From: CAVPDE01 sp964580575 | GTDB taxonomy: Bacteria; Desulfobacterota; DSM-4660; Desulfatiglandales; HGW-15 | Assembly: GCA_964580575.1 (NCBI GenBank) | Contig: CAZOLJ010000001.1 | Location: 57,268-121,267, forward strand | Reading direction: 5' to 3' | Length of the DNA stretch: 64,000 bases | Shown: one piece after another, positions 35,921 through 43,489 of the stretch | Layout: every line of letters begins with the position of its first letter | Position numbering within the stretch: position 1 is the first letter of the stretch | Made by a program: the position numbers and the translations under genes | Notes under the pieces: model-generated | Seen by the model: the letters and a program-made list of their open reading frames with translations, nothing else | The model's database searches: none | Told to the model about the DNA's origin: nothing

Positions 35921-38284
35921 GGATCCATCGTTTCTGATCGATGAGCCTTTTTTGCACCCCACCGGATCGTGGAATCCCTTTCCTTGTGTGTCGCGTCTGC
36001 GTCTTCGGAGCAACAAAAGCACACCCGCGGCGCTGATCAATGTGAGGAGGGAAATCATGCCTCCCACCCGGAAAGGCCAAGAGACGAAACAGAGCGTGAC
36101 CTCGTGCTCTCCTTTTTCAAGAGGAATCACACGGAACAGGTAATTGCCGCACAGGATGTCCTCTTCGCGGTCGTCCACCTTCGCCGTCCAGCCCGGATAG
36201 AAGATCTCGCTCAAGACAAGATAGCCGGCCCAATTGGATCGGGTCTTCAGAGTGATCCTGTCACTTGCGTAACCTGTAATGGTGAATGAAGCGACAGGAG
36301 CTTCCGGGCCCAAAGAGCCGGGAGGCTGATACGCCACGTCTGTTTTCTCAAGGACAACGTGGTGCTTCGGGTCATACGAATCGCTTTTCATGTAAGCGAG
36401 GATTTCCTCCCGAGGTTTTACGACAACTCCATTCACGAAATTAGCATAGGGAACTTCAGGGTCGACGGACCGGACTCGTCCCTCGGCAACCACCTGTCTC
36501 ACATTGAGCAGCTTCAACAGTTTCGCCTCCGGATCGTGGATACCGGAGAGGTTCACCACATGCTGGTTGGGCGGATATCCCTGGCTCGACAGCACGTAGT
36601 CCGCGTACCGTTTCAGCATGAGCGGGTCATAACCGAGAACAGAAGGATAGCGGTACTGCAACCCATCATTGGTTTTGAAATGAGGATCCATGGTCACGAC
36701 CCTGCCTTGGACCGGCGTCCTGGACAGCAGAGAAAGAATGGCCCTCTTATCAGGGGGCGTGCCGAGAGGCTGCGTTTTGACGAACTGGATGCCAAAGGGC
36801 AGCAGATCCACCACGACCAAGGCCAGACCGATCAGAGGGATCGTTCGTGATCCCGGAGGGATTTTTCTTGAAACAACCAGGAATGCCGAAGCGGCACAGA
36901 ACAGCAGCCCGGCTGTGTGGATGGAAGAACCCACCCTTCCGTAAAGACCATCGAGGTTCGCATGGGTGACAGGACCTTCTGCAAGGCTCCGGAAAAGGTT
37001 GAGGAAGAAGCGAAAGGGGTCGACATGGAGCCCGATGACAAAGACCGCGAGGAGTGCCCCCACGAGCGCCATGAAGGGGATGAATCCCCGATTCCATTTC
37101 CAGGAGCCCCTTTGGAGTTGATCCAGTCCTATGCCCGACACTACGGCTATGCCGAAGATGTACAAAAAGATGATCTGCGCCGGGAGGCGAAAACTGCTGA
37201 AACCGGGCAGGCGATAAATCCAAGGATACAAAGGATTGTACTTGCCCAGAGCCATCACAAGGGCCACGCCGATCAGGAGGAGAAAAAAAGCGCGCACCCT
37301 TCGGAGAGACGGCTCCCCGGTCCGCACAAAGGCAAGCCACAGGGGGAGGATTCCCACATAGCCGCAGCTCTCCCAGAAATGCCAGGCGTCCCTGCTTTTC
37401 CAGTAGGTCTGGTCCACGGCATTGCCGAAAATATCCGGAATGAGAAAGGCCAACAACTCCTTCGGATCAAGGGATTCGTAGGTGGCCATGGCATAATCCA
37501 AACCCTCCCCCCGAGTGGACAGTCTCGAGAATTCCAGTGTGGGTGCGACCTGAACGGCGGCAAGCCCGAACCCGACGAGCAGCGCGGCGACCGCCCCAAA
37601 CGCCATCCTCGACACGTCTCCCCAGTGGTGCGCTTTCAGAGAGAGGACTCCGTGGAAACAGAGAAAACCCAGGCCTCCCAGGATCGTATAGAATGAAATC
37701 TGCGGAAACCCGCCCAGGATCTGAATCCCTTGGACGAGTCCGGCTGCGAAGGCAAAGAGCAGACGTCGTGTGTGGACAAAGAGGTAGAGATAACGAAAAA
37801 CAAGGGGGATCCAGATGTAGTTCTGAATGAATGTCAGGTGGCCTGCGTAAAGGTGCCCCATGAAGAAGCCGCTGAAGGTGAAAACAAAGGATGACAGGAG
37901 GCTTCCCCCTTTTGAAATCGAGAGGGTCCGCATGAAGGAGTACATGAAGACGCTCGCCAAGAGGCAGTGCAAGACCACCGTATAGCCATAGGCCTGGTTC
38001 GAAGGCATGAGGTAGAAGAGGAAACCCAGCGGATAGAACAGGGAGGCCTGGATGTTTCCGATCAACGGCGTCCCTGAAAACTGGTAAGGATTCCAAAAAG
38101 GGATAGCCCCATGGTCGATAAGATGCTCTCGAATAAACTCCTTCAAAGGATAAAAATACAAGGCGAAATCCCCGCCATAAAGCGCCTCCTGCGTCAAAGG
38201 CAGTCGCCCGAAAACAATCAGGGTGCAGAGGAAAACAAAGGCGAGCGGAACATGTTCTTGAATCGTTTGCTTGCAGCGGCTCAT
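35915..38284 (-). CDS. YfhO-family membrane protein (GT-C-like), paralog 3
   Basis: 789 residues. It is more distant from the two plus-strand copies but has the same plan: GGDFALYFYPLKEFIREHL, GAIPFWNPYQFSGTPLIGNI, LGGFPQISFYTILGG, about 12 membrane segments, then the periplasmic part with LGYDPLMLKRYADY and LVLSEIFYPGWTAKVDDREE and a final helix. A charged C-terminal tail (LRRRRRDTQGKG) follows. The ATG overlaps the end of the upstream methyltransferase by 4 nt. It converges on paralog 2 with a 6-nt overlap. Confidence 0.85.
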   Translation of the reverse strand: MSRCKQTIQEHVPLAFVFLCTLIVFGRLPLTQEALYGGDFALYFYPLKEFIREHLIDHGAIPFWNPYQFSGTPLIGNIQASLFYPLGFLFYLMPSNQAYGYTVVLHCLLASVFMYSFMRTLSISKGGSLLSSFVFTFSGFFMGHLYAGHLTFIQNYIWIPLVFRYLYLFVHTRRLLFAFAAGLVQGIQILGGFPQISFYTILGGLGFLCFHGVLSLKAHHWGDVSRMAFGAVAALLVGFGLAAVQVAPTLEFSRLSTRGEGLDYAMATYESLDPKELLAFLIPDIFGNAVDQTYWKSRDAWHFWESCGYVGILPLWLAFVRTGEPSLRRVRAFFLLLIGVALVMALGKYNPLYPWIYRLPGFSSFRLPAQIIFLYIFGIAVVSGIGLDQLQRGSWKWNRGFIPFMALVGALLAVFVIGLHVDPFRFFLNLFRSLAEGPVTHANLDGLYGRVGSSIHTAGLLFCAASAFLVVSRKIPPGSRTIPLIGLALVVVDLLPFGIQFVKTQPLGTPPDKRAILSLLSRTPVQGRVVTMDPHFKTNDGLQYRYPSVLGYDPLMLKRYADYVLSSQGYPPNQHVVNLSGIHDPEAKLLKLLNVRQVVAEGRVRSVDPEVPYANFVNGVVVKPREEILAYMKSDSYDPKHHVVLEKTDVAYQPPGSLGPEAPVASFTITGYASDRITLKTRSNWAGYLVLSEIFYPGWTAKVDDREEDILCGNYLFRVIPLEKGEHEVTLCFVSWPFRVGGMISLLTLISAAGVLLLLRRRRRDTQGKGFHDPVGCKKGSSIRNDGSS

Positions 38285-39045
38285 GCATCTTTCCGTTCTC
38301 GGTAAGGCTTTCGAAGCAGCACCAGCAAGGATACGCCGTAGGGATAACGAAGGATTCTTAATCCGAGAATCTCCAGCTTGTACAGCGCCGACAGGGACCG
38401 GTTCAGCCCTTCCGGGAGGTCGATGAAGAAATCCGATTGGCCTTTCCCCTTCTCGGAAAAAAGAGATCTCACTTTCCTCACCGCAAGGATGGGCAGAGAG
38501 AGCATGAAATTGTAGTAAGAGGCTTTAAGCACCTGCGCCTTCATCCCGCTTAACTGGCCGAGCAAGCGGGTTCGAGTGTACCGGCGCCTGTGGTGAAGCA
38601 CCGAGTCATGGGGGCTCCACAGGCGATTGAATGCCGGCACGGTCACCAGGACATAGCCTCCCTCTTTGCAGACCCGGATCATTTCCGTGAGAAGCGCCCT
38701 GTCATGATCGAGGTGCTCCAGAACGTCCAGGCAAGTCACCAGAGTAAAGCTGCCGTCCTTGAACGGAAGAACCTGCTCCGCATCGGAGCACACAATGCGG
38801 TTCAGGCTCCTTTTCTTCAGAAATTGAATCGCCTCCTGCGACATTTCCATTCCAAAGGCTTGTCCGAACTCTTCCAGTGTTTTGAGGATAATCCCTGTGC
38901 CTGACCCTATGTCCAGGATGCGCGCTCCTGTGCCACGATTCGAGAGAAGGGGTTTGACCTGTTCTCGCACGAGGAATTGCTTGCCCACGAACCACCAGTA
39001 GGCCTGTTCCAGGCGATACATCACTCCATACTCACTGCGCTCCAT
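38281..39045 (-). CDS. Class I SAM-dependent methyltransferase
   Basis: 254 residues; GGAGAACG precedes the ATG. It opens with YGVMYRLEQAYWWFVGK, as in the methyltransferase at 29587. Motif I is ILDIGSGTGIILKTLEEF, then FGMEMSQEAIQFL, and FTLVTCLDVLEHLDHD is motif IV. The C-terminal ~60 residues are hydrophobic and basic (SYYNFMLSLPILAVRKVR), suggesting membrane association. It is coupled to the YfhO paralog 3 gene by a 4-nt overlap and may methylate the sugar that protein transfers. Confidence 0.8.
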   Translation of the reverse strand: MERSEYGVMYRLEQAYWWFVGKQFLVREQVKPLLSNRGTGARILDIGSGTGIILKTLEEFGQAFGMEMSQEAIQFLKKRSLNRIVCSDAEQVLPFKDGSFTLVTCLDVLEHLDHDRALLTEMIRVCKEGGYVLVTVPAFNRLWSPHDSVLHHRRRYTRTRLLGQLSGMKAQVLKASYYNFMLSLPILAVRKVRSLFSEKGKGQSDFFIDLPEGLNRSLSALYKLEILGLRILRYPYGVSLLVLLRKPYRERKDA

Positions 39046-39124
39046 CGTTCTCCCCTGCTTTGCCCTGCCCGGTCATGCCCCACACCTGCCCCGGGGATTT
39101 CGTCTTCCCAGCCTTGCGCGCGCC

Positions 39125-41182
39125 TCACGAAGGCGTATCTCCGAGCAAACCCTTATCCTTCAGAAATCTCCTGATCTCCGGTTGATTCTTCTTCAGGGAG
39201 AGGGACCTTTGAAAAACACGGGAGGCTTCTTCCCTGTGCCCCGCCTCAAACAAGGCAAAAGCCAAATTGTTCTGAAACCCGTACCGCTCGGGTTTGAGGT
39301 CCACGGCCTTGCGAAATGCCGTCACCGCATCCTCGTATTTCCCGATCTTGTGGTAGTAGTATCCCCAGTTGTTGTGAACTCCGCTCAAATCCTCGTGGTA
39401 AAGAAGCGCTCTCTCCAGGGACAAGTTAGCCTCTTCAAAGAACCCATGATCGGTGAGGAAAACCGCCATCTCCGAATGAATCACGTTGTTGTTGTACCCC
39501 ATGTCCCGCGCACGTTTCATATGGGTCAGCCCTGCGGAGGTCTGTCCGGAAAGGATCAAGGTCTTGCCTCGGTCGAAAAAGTAATAGGCACAGATCTCGC
39601 GATTCATGAAGTCCTTTTCAAAGGGCTCATAAACGCTTTCCATGGCATAGGTCGCCCACACCTTGTGGAGGTCTCTCGCCTCCACGTTTTCGCCCTCTTT
39701 CACCACCCGGGAGAGGATTCCCTTTTGAATGAGTCGGTACAAGTCCGGCAGGTCTACGGCATAGGGCCCAAAAACCGCGTAGTAGACAGGCCTCCCCCTG
39801 CTTTCCACAATAATCCCTTTTTCCAGGGCATTCCTCTTCTCTTCCCACGTCAGGGTGCGCGGGGGGACCCCCTTGCCGGCCTGAGGCATCTTGAAAATGA
39901 GGTTGAGTCGATCGTAGACAACCGCATCTTCCCGCATTCGCTCCACCAGGCGCGTGTAGATCACGGGAAAGAGATGGTTATCCCCGTTGATGAACAGAAC
40001 AGGATCCCGTTCAGTGCTTCTGAAAATGTTGATGGCATGTTCGTAGGCGGTGTAATTCCGGCTCTGATCCGATACCCCAAAATTCAAAATCAGAAACATC
40101 CCAGGCACCACCCCACACCCCACCTTCACCCCCCTCATCACCCCCGCACTCGCAACCCCCTCCGCCCTCTTCACCAAATCCGCAACCCCAACCCCAATCC
40201 CAATCGCCAACACCACACACACCGACAAATTAAACGGCGTAATCTCCAGAGAAATCGTGTTCAAAAACACCGTGTAAAATAAATCCAGCACCACCACCCA
40301 AACAAAAAACACCCTCCACCGAACCAAACGAATCCGCCACCACCCCCACACCCCCACCAGCCCCATCACCCCAAATTGCTCCCAGATAAACCCCAGCGAC
40401 TCCTTCAGCCGCTCCGCATACCCCCACACCCCCAAATTGAACACATACCCCCCACGGTGAGACCTCCCGCTCACATGCGCCCAAAACCGGTCCCAACTGT
40501 CCGGATCCCCCCAGTGGATCGCCGCCCCAGCCCACGTCCGAATCGGCAAATACAGGTAAACCAAAAGAGGCAACACCAAAAACAGCGACAGCACCACAAA
40601 CCGCTTCCCATCCAAAAGCACCTTCCGATCCCCAGACAGAATCAAGTAAAACACCCCAGGCGCCAGCATCACCGTCTGCAGGTGATTCCCAAAACTCAAC
40701 CCCGTCACCAACGCAAAAACCACAAGAAGAAAAAACTCCCGCCTCTCCTCCCATCCCCACAACACCCGCATCATCAGCGCCACAAAAAAAACATGCAGCG
40801 TGTACACCTCCGCAGCCACCGTCTGCCACCAAAACACCGGAATAAACGCCAATACCCCCCCGCCAACCCACGCCCCCAACTTCGAACCCGTCATCCGCTC
40901 AATCAACGAGTAAACCGCCCACACCCCCAACACCCCAAACACCGCCGCCATGAGATTCATCCGGAATCCCACACTCCCAAAGGGAATCAAACAAAACACC
41001 TTCCCCAAAAGCGCATACAAGGGATACCCACTCCCGTGCGGCACCCCAAGACAAAACGCCGCCCCGCTCAACTCCCCACTGTCCCCCAAATACACCGTCG
41101 GACACATCGTCAGGAGATAAACGGTCAAGGCGGGGGTGATGAGAATGGGAACAGCAGGCAAATTTGCACCAGTGAATCTCAT
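39125..41182 (-). CDS. DUF2723 membrane protein with C-terminal TPRs
   Basis: 685 residues. The N-terminal ~350 residues are the DUF2723 membrane domain, a GT-C-like fold: YLGDSGELSGAAFCLGVPHG with the acidic loop, PLYALLGKVF, WWQTVAAEVYTLH, LYLPIRTWAGAAIHWGDPDS. Then follows GDNHLFPVIYTRLVERM and a TPR region from residue ~560 (SGVHNNWGYYYHKIGKYEDA, PERYGFQNNLAFALFEAG). From about 40075 to 41110 the coding strand uses almost only G- or T-ending codons (Gly GGG, Val GTG, Ala GCG, Leu TTG/CTG), unlike the rest of the gene and its neighbours. It is probably a periplasmic protein or lipid glycosyltransferase. Confidence 0.85.
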   Translation of the reverse strand: MRFTGANLPAVPILITPALTVYLLTMCPTVYLGDSGELSGAAFCLGVPHGSGYPLYALLGKVFCLIPFGSVGFRMNLMAAVFGVLGVWAVYSLIERMTGSKLGAWVGGGVLAFIPVFWWQTVAAEVYTLHVFFVALMMRVLWGWEERREFFLLVVFALVTGLSFGNHLQTVMLAPGVFYLILSGDRKVLLDGKRFVVLSLFLVLPLLVYLYLPIRTWAGAAIHWGDPDSWDRFWAHVSGRSHRGGYVFNLGVWGYAERLKESLGFIWEQFGVMGLVGVWGWWRIRLVRWRVFFVWVVVLDLFYTVFLNTISLEITPFNLSVCVVLAIGIGVGVADLVKRAEGVASAGVMRGVKVGCGVVPGMFLILNFGVSDQSRNYTAYEHAINIFRSTERDPVLFINGDNHLFPVIYTRLVERMREDAVVYDRLNLIFKMPQAGKGVPPRTLTWEEKRNALEKGIIVESRGRPVYYAVFGPYAVDLPDLYRLIQKGILSRVVKEGENVEARDLHKVWATYAMESVYEPFEKDFMNREICAYYFFDRGKTLILSGQTSAGLTHMKRARDMGYNNNVIHSEMAVFLTDHGFFEEANLSLERALLYHEDLSGVHNNWGYYYHKIGKYEDAVTAFRKAVDLKPERYGFQNNLAFALFEAGHREEASRVFQRSLSLKKNQPEIRRFLKDKGLLGDTPS

Positions 41183-41237
41183 TGTTCTGGAATGAACGAC
41201 CTCACGGCTAGCTGAGGGAATCAGGAAACTGTCGTAA

Positions 41238-41320
41238 TGTCACACCCGCGGCGGCGGGTGTCCAGGAACCCTTAGAAAGACTGGATTCCCGCCTTCTCAG
41301 AGACAACCTTGCAGCACCCT
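41238..41320. repeat. Intergenic palindromic repeat
   Basis: In the 215-bp gap before the DUF2723 gene there is a perfect ACACCCGC/GCGGGTGT hairpin (about 41249-41268) next to GGATTCCCGCC. The block resembles, from memory, the widespread 'gcgggaatccag ... ctggacacccgc' class of intergenic repeats. No gene is seen in the gap; it may also hold the promoter for the DUF2723 gene. Confidence 0.45.
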
Positions 41321-41397
41321 GCTGTGAACTAGGTTCATAGGTATTCGCGTATCCGCCAAAGGATGTGAGCGTTCTGTCTTCGCTCTTTGCTCTGCGC

Positions 41398-42375
41398 TCA
41401 GTCCTCGACTGCCGCACTGTCGCTGGGGTTCTTCCCTGGCTCCTGTTGCGGAAGGCCGTATCCCTTTCTCACAATGAAAAGGGGGCGCTGTTTCACCTCA
41501 TCGTAGATCCTCGCAAGATACTCGCCCAGCAGCCCGATAGCGATCAGCTGGACGCCCCCCAGGAAGAGGACCAGAGTCACAAGGGTCGTGAACCCGGTCT
41601 GAGCGATTTCAATACCGAGAAGCCTTCGCAGGATGAAAAAACAAGCCAGAGCAAAGCCGATGGTACTGATGAAGATGCCCATGGCGGTCATCATTTTCAG
41701 AGGTTTGTAGGAGAAGCTGAAGATGGCATCCAAGGCGTATTTGATCAGGCGTTTGAAAGACTGCTTCGGTTCCCCCCCGGCCCTCTCCTGCCGATCATAA
41801 GTGACAATGTCCTGCTCGAAACCGACCCAGCTTCTGAGGCCCGGGAAAAATCGGTTTTTTTCCGTGAGTTTCTTGAGCTCGTTCAAGGCTTGCTTGCCGA
41901 CTAGACCGAAGATCCCTGTTTGTGCCGGGATCGGAAAGTCACTGACCCACTTGAAGAGAGCGTGAAACGCATCAAACCCCAGCCTCCGAAGGCCGCTTTC
42001 CTTCCTGCTCCGTCGCTGGGCTCGTACGATTTGAGCACCCCGTCGCCAGGCCTCAAGGAGATCAGGGATCACTTCAGGGGGATCCTGAAGATCCCCATCC
42101 ATAAAGACCACGACGTCTGCCGAGGTTTGCAGCAAGCCTGCGGTGATCGCCGCCTGATGACCGAAGTTCCGGGACAGGTCCAAAACCGTAAACCGTGGAT
42201 CGACCCGGTGCTGCTCCAGCATGATGGACAGAGAGCGGTCTGCGCTCCCATCGTTCACATAGAGGACCCGCCAGTCGCATCCCTCGATCCGGCTGCAAAC
42301 GTCGCGAAGACGTCGCTGCAGTTCCCCCAGGTTCTCTTCTTCATTGTAGATCGGGATGACGATGTCGAGCTTCAA
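41398..42375 (-). CDS. GT2 glycosyltransferase, GtrB/ArnC-like, with two membrane helices
   Basis: 325 residues. The catalytic domain has IVIPIYNEEENLGELQRRL, VNDGSADRSLSIML, FMDGDLQDPPEVIPDLL (DxD) and the QRRSRKESGLRRLGFDAF region typical of bactoprenol-phosphate glucosyl/arabinosyl transferases. Two membrane helices at about 235-258 and 268-292 follow (FFILRRLLGIEIAQTGF between). It makes a polyprenyl-phosphate sugar on the cytosolic face. It starts 15 nt after the GT2-GtrA gene stop, as the fourth gene of the pilA operon. Confidence 0.9.
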   Translation of the reverse strand: MKLDIVIPIYNEEENLGELQRRLRDVCSRIEGCDWRVLYVNDGSADRSLSIMLEQHRVDPRFTVLDLSRNFGHQAAITAGLLQTSADVVVFMDGDLQDPPEVIPDLLEAWRRGAQIVRAQRRSRKESGLRRLGFDAFHALFKWVSDFPIPAQTGIFGLVGKQALNELKKLTEKNRFFPGLRSWVGFEQDIVTYDRQERAGGEPKQSFKRLIKYALDAIFSFSYKPLKMMTAMGIFISTIGFALACFFILRRLLGIEIAQTGFTTLVTLVLFLGGVQLIAIGLLGEYLARIYDEVKQRPLFIVRKGYGLPQQEPGKNPSDSAAVED

Positions 42376-42390
42376 GGCGAACCCCTCTTC

Positions 42391-43467
42391 TCAGTTTCTG
42401 CTTTTGAAGGCCACATATTTGCTGCCCAGGAAGTTAAGAACGGTTGCAGCCGCGATCCCCATGAAACTGGCCAGAATATACCATGGTTTCACCCCCATGC
42501 CGGCATAGGCGATCAAGAGATGCATGACTCCGATGCGGACGGCCAAACCGCCGATGCAAATGGAAACGAAAAAAATATAACTGCGCGCAATGGGCGCTGA
42601 CCTCCCGGAGCGAAAGGCCCAGATTCTGTTGAACAGATAGTTCCATGATACGGCAGCCGCAAAAGCGAAGACGGCTGCAAATCGCGGGTCCAGGAAAGCA
42701 TAATCCACCAAGGAAACGAGCACGGCGGTGTCGACGACAAGGCCGGTCAAACCCACGAGACAGAATTTGAAGAACTCCAGAAAGAGGGGATATCGGTGAG
42801 CATAAAGCCGCCCCAGGTGGCGAAGGTAATCGATTTGGGCTTTGAGACCCAGCTTGCTTTGCCCCTCCACCCGGTCTGCAAACACGATGGGAATCTCCAT
42901 CACCCTCGATCGTGTTTTCACGACCACTTCGAGAACGATCTTCCATCCCAGTGGGTCGAGCGACGCCCTATCCAGAACTCCCCTGCGCACAGCCATGAAC
43001 CCGCTCGTGGGATCTGAGAGCGTGGTGAGCCCTTTGGCAAGAAGCCCGGCCCCTTTGCTGACGATTCTTCTGACCAGAGGCCAGTTCTGAGCGCCTCCGC
43101 CCGCCACATAGCGGCTGCCGACAGTGGCATCACATTTCCCTTCAAGGATAGGCCGGACCATGTCCGGAATTCTCTCGACCGGATGGCTCAAATCCGCATC
43201 CATGACCACGCAGACTTCGCCCCGCGCCAAACCAAAACCTTCGATGACGGCCCTCGAAAGACCCCGATCCCTTTTTCGCACGTGGACCTTGACCGGGTAG
43301 GAATCCGCAAGACTCAAAGCCACGCTTGCGGTTCCGTCCGGCGAGTCATCGTCAACGACGATCACCTCCCCTTCAATCGACTCATCTCGAAAGACCTTGG
43401 AGATGGCGGGAATGATGCGCCTGATGTTTCGAGCCTCATTGTATGTGGGCAAGATGACGGAAATCAT
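42391..43467 (-). CDS. Polyprenol-phosphate mannosyltransferase (DPM1-like GT2) fused to GtrA domain
   Basis: 358 residues from the ATG at 43467, preceded by TGGAGTGG; an in-frame TTG at 43497 would overlap the upstream gene and lacks support. Residues 1-~225 are a GT2 domain (VILPTYNEARNIRRIIPAI, VVDDDSPDGTASVAL, VMDADLSHPVERIPDMV, SDPTSGFMAVRR), as in archaeal/bacterial dolichol- or polyprenol-phosphate-mannose synthases. Residues ~235-355 are a four-helix GtrA domain (FCLVGLTGLVVDTAVLVSL), thought to help move the lipid-linked sugar across the membrane. It lies 22 nt downstream of the TMTC-like gene and should make that enzyme's donor. Confidence 0.9.
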   Translation of the reverse strand: MISVILPTYNEARNIRRIIPAISKVFRDESIEGEVIVVDDDSPDGTASVALSLADSYPVKVHVRKRDRGLSRAVIEGFGLARGEVCVVMDADLSHPVERIPDMVRPILEGKCDATVGSRYVAGGGAQNWPLVRRIVSKGAGLLAKGLTTLSDPTSGFMAVRRGVLDRASLDPLGWKIVLEVVVKTRSRVMEIPIVFADRVEGQSKLGLKAQIDYLRHLGRLYAHRYPLFLEFFKFCLVGLTGLVVDTAVLVSLVDYAFLDPRFAAVFAFAAAVSWNYLFNRIWAFRSGRSAPIARSYIFFVSICIGGLAVRIGVMHLLIAYAGMGVKPWYILASFMGIAAATVLNFLGSKYVAFKSRN

Positions 43468-43489
43468 TTTTCCACTCCAGAGATTAATT

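Noticed and set aside
40230..40871. Minus-strand Gly/Val-rich open frame of 213 codons
   Set aside because: Out-of-frame reading of the same G/T-rich island; the real frame carries clear DUF2723 motifs.
40075..41110. Diversity-generating retroelement or targeted hypermutation as the cause of the codon island
   Set aside because: No template repeat or reverse transcriptase gene is in the window, and the bias is at silent third positions with protein motifs kept, not at adenines of variable codons.
40376..41215. Plus-strand open frame of 279 codons encoding a Pro/His/Arg/Gln-rich protein
   Set aside because: It is antisense to the DUF2723 gene and exists only because the codon island makes the opposite strand C-rich and stop-poor. 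No start signal and no homology-like motif.
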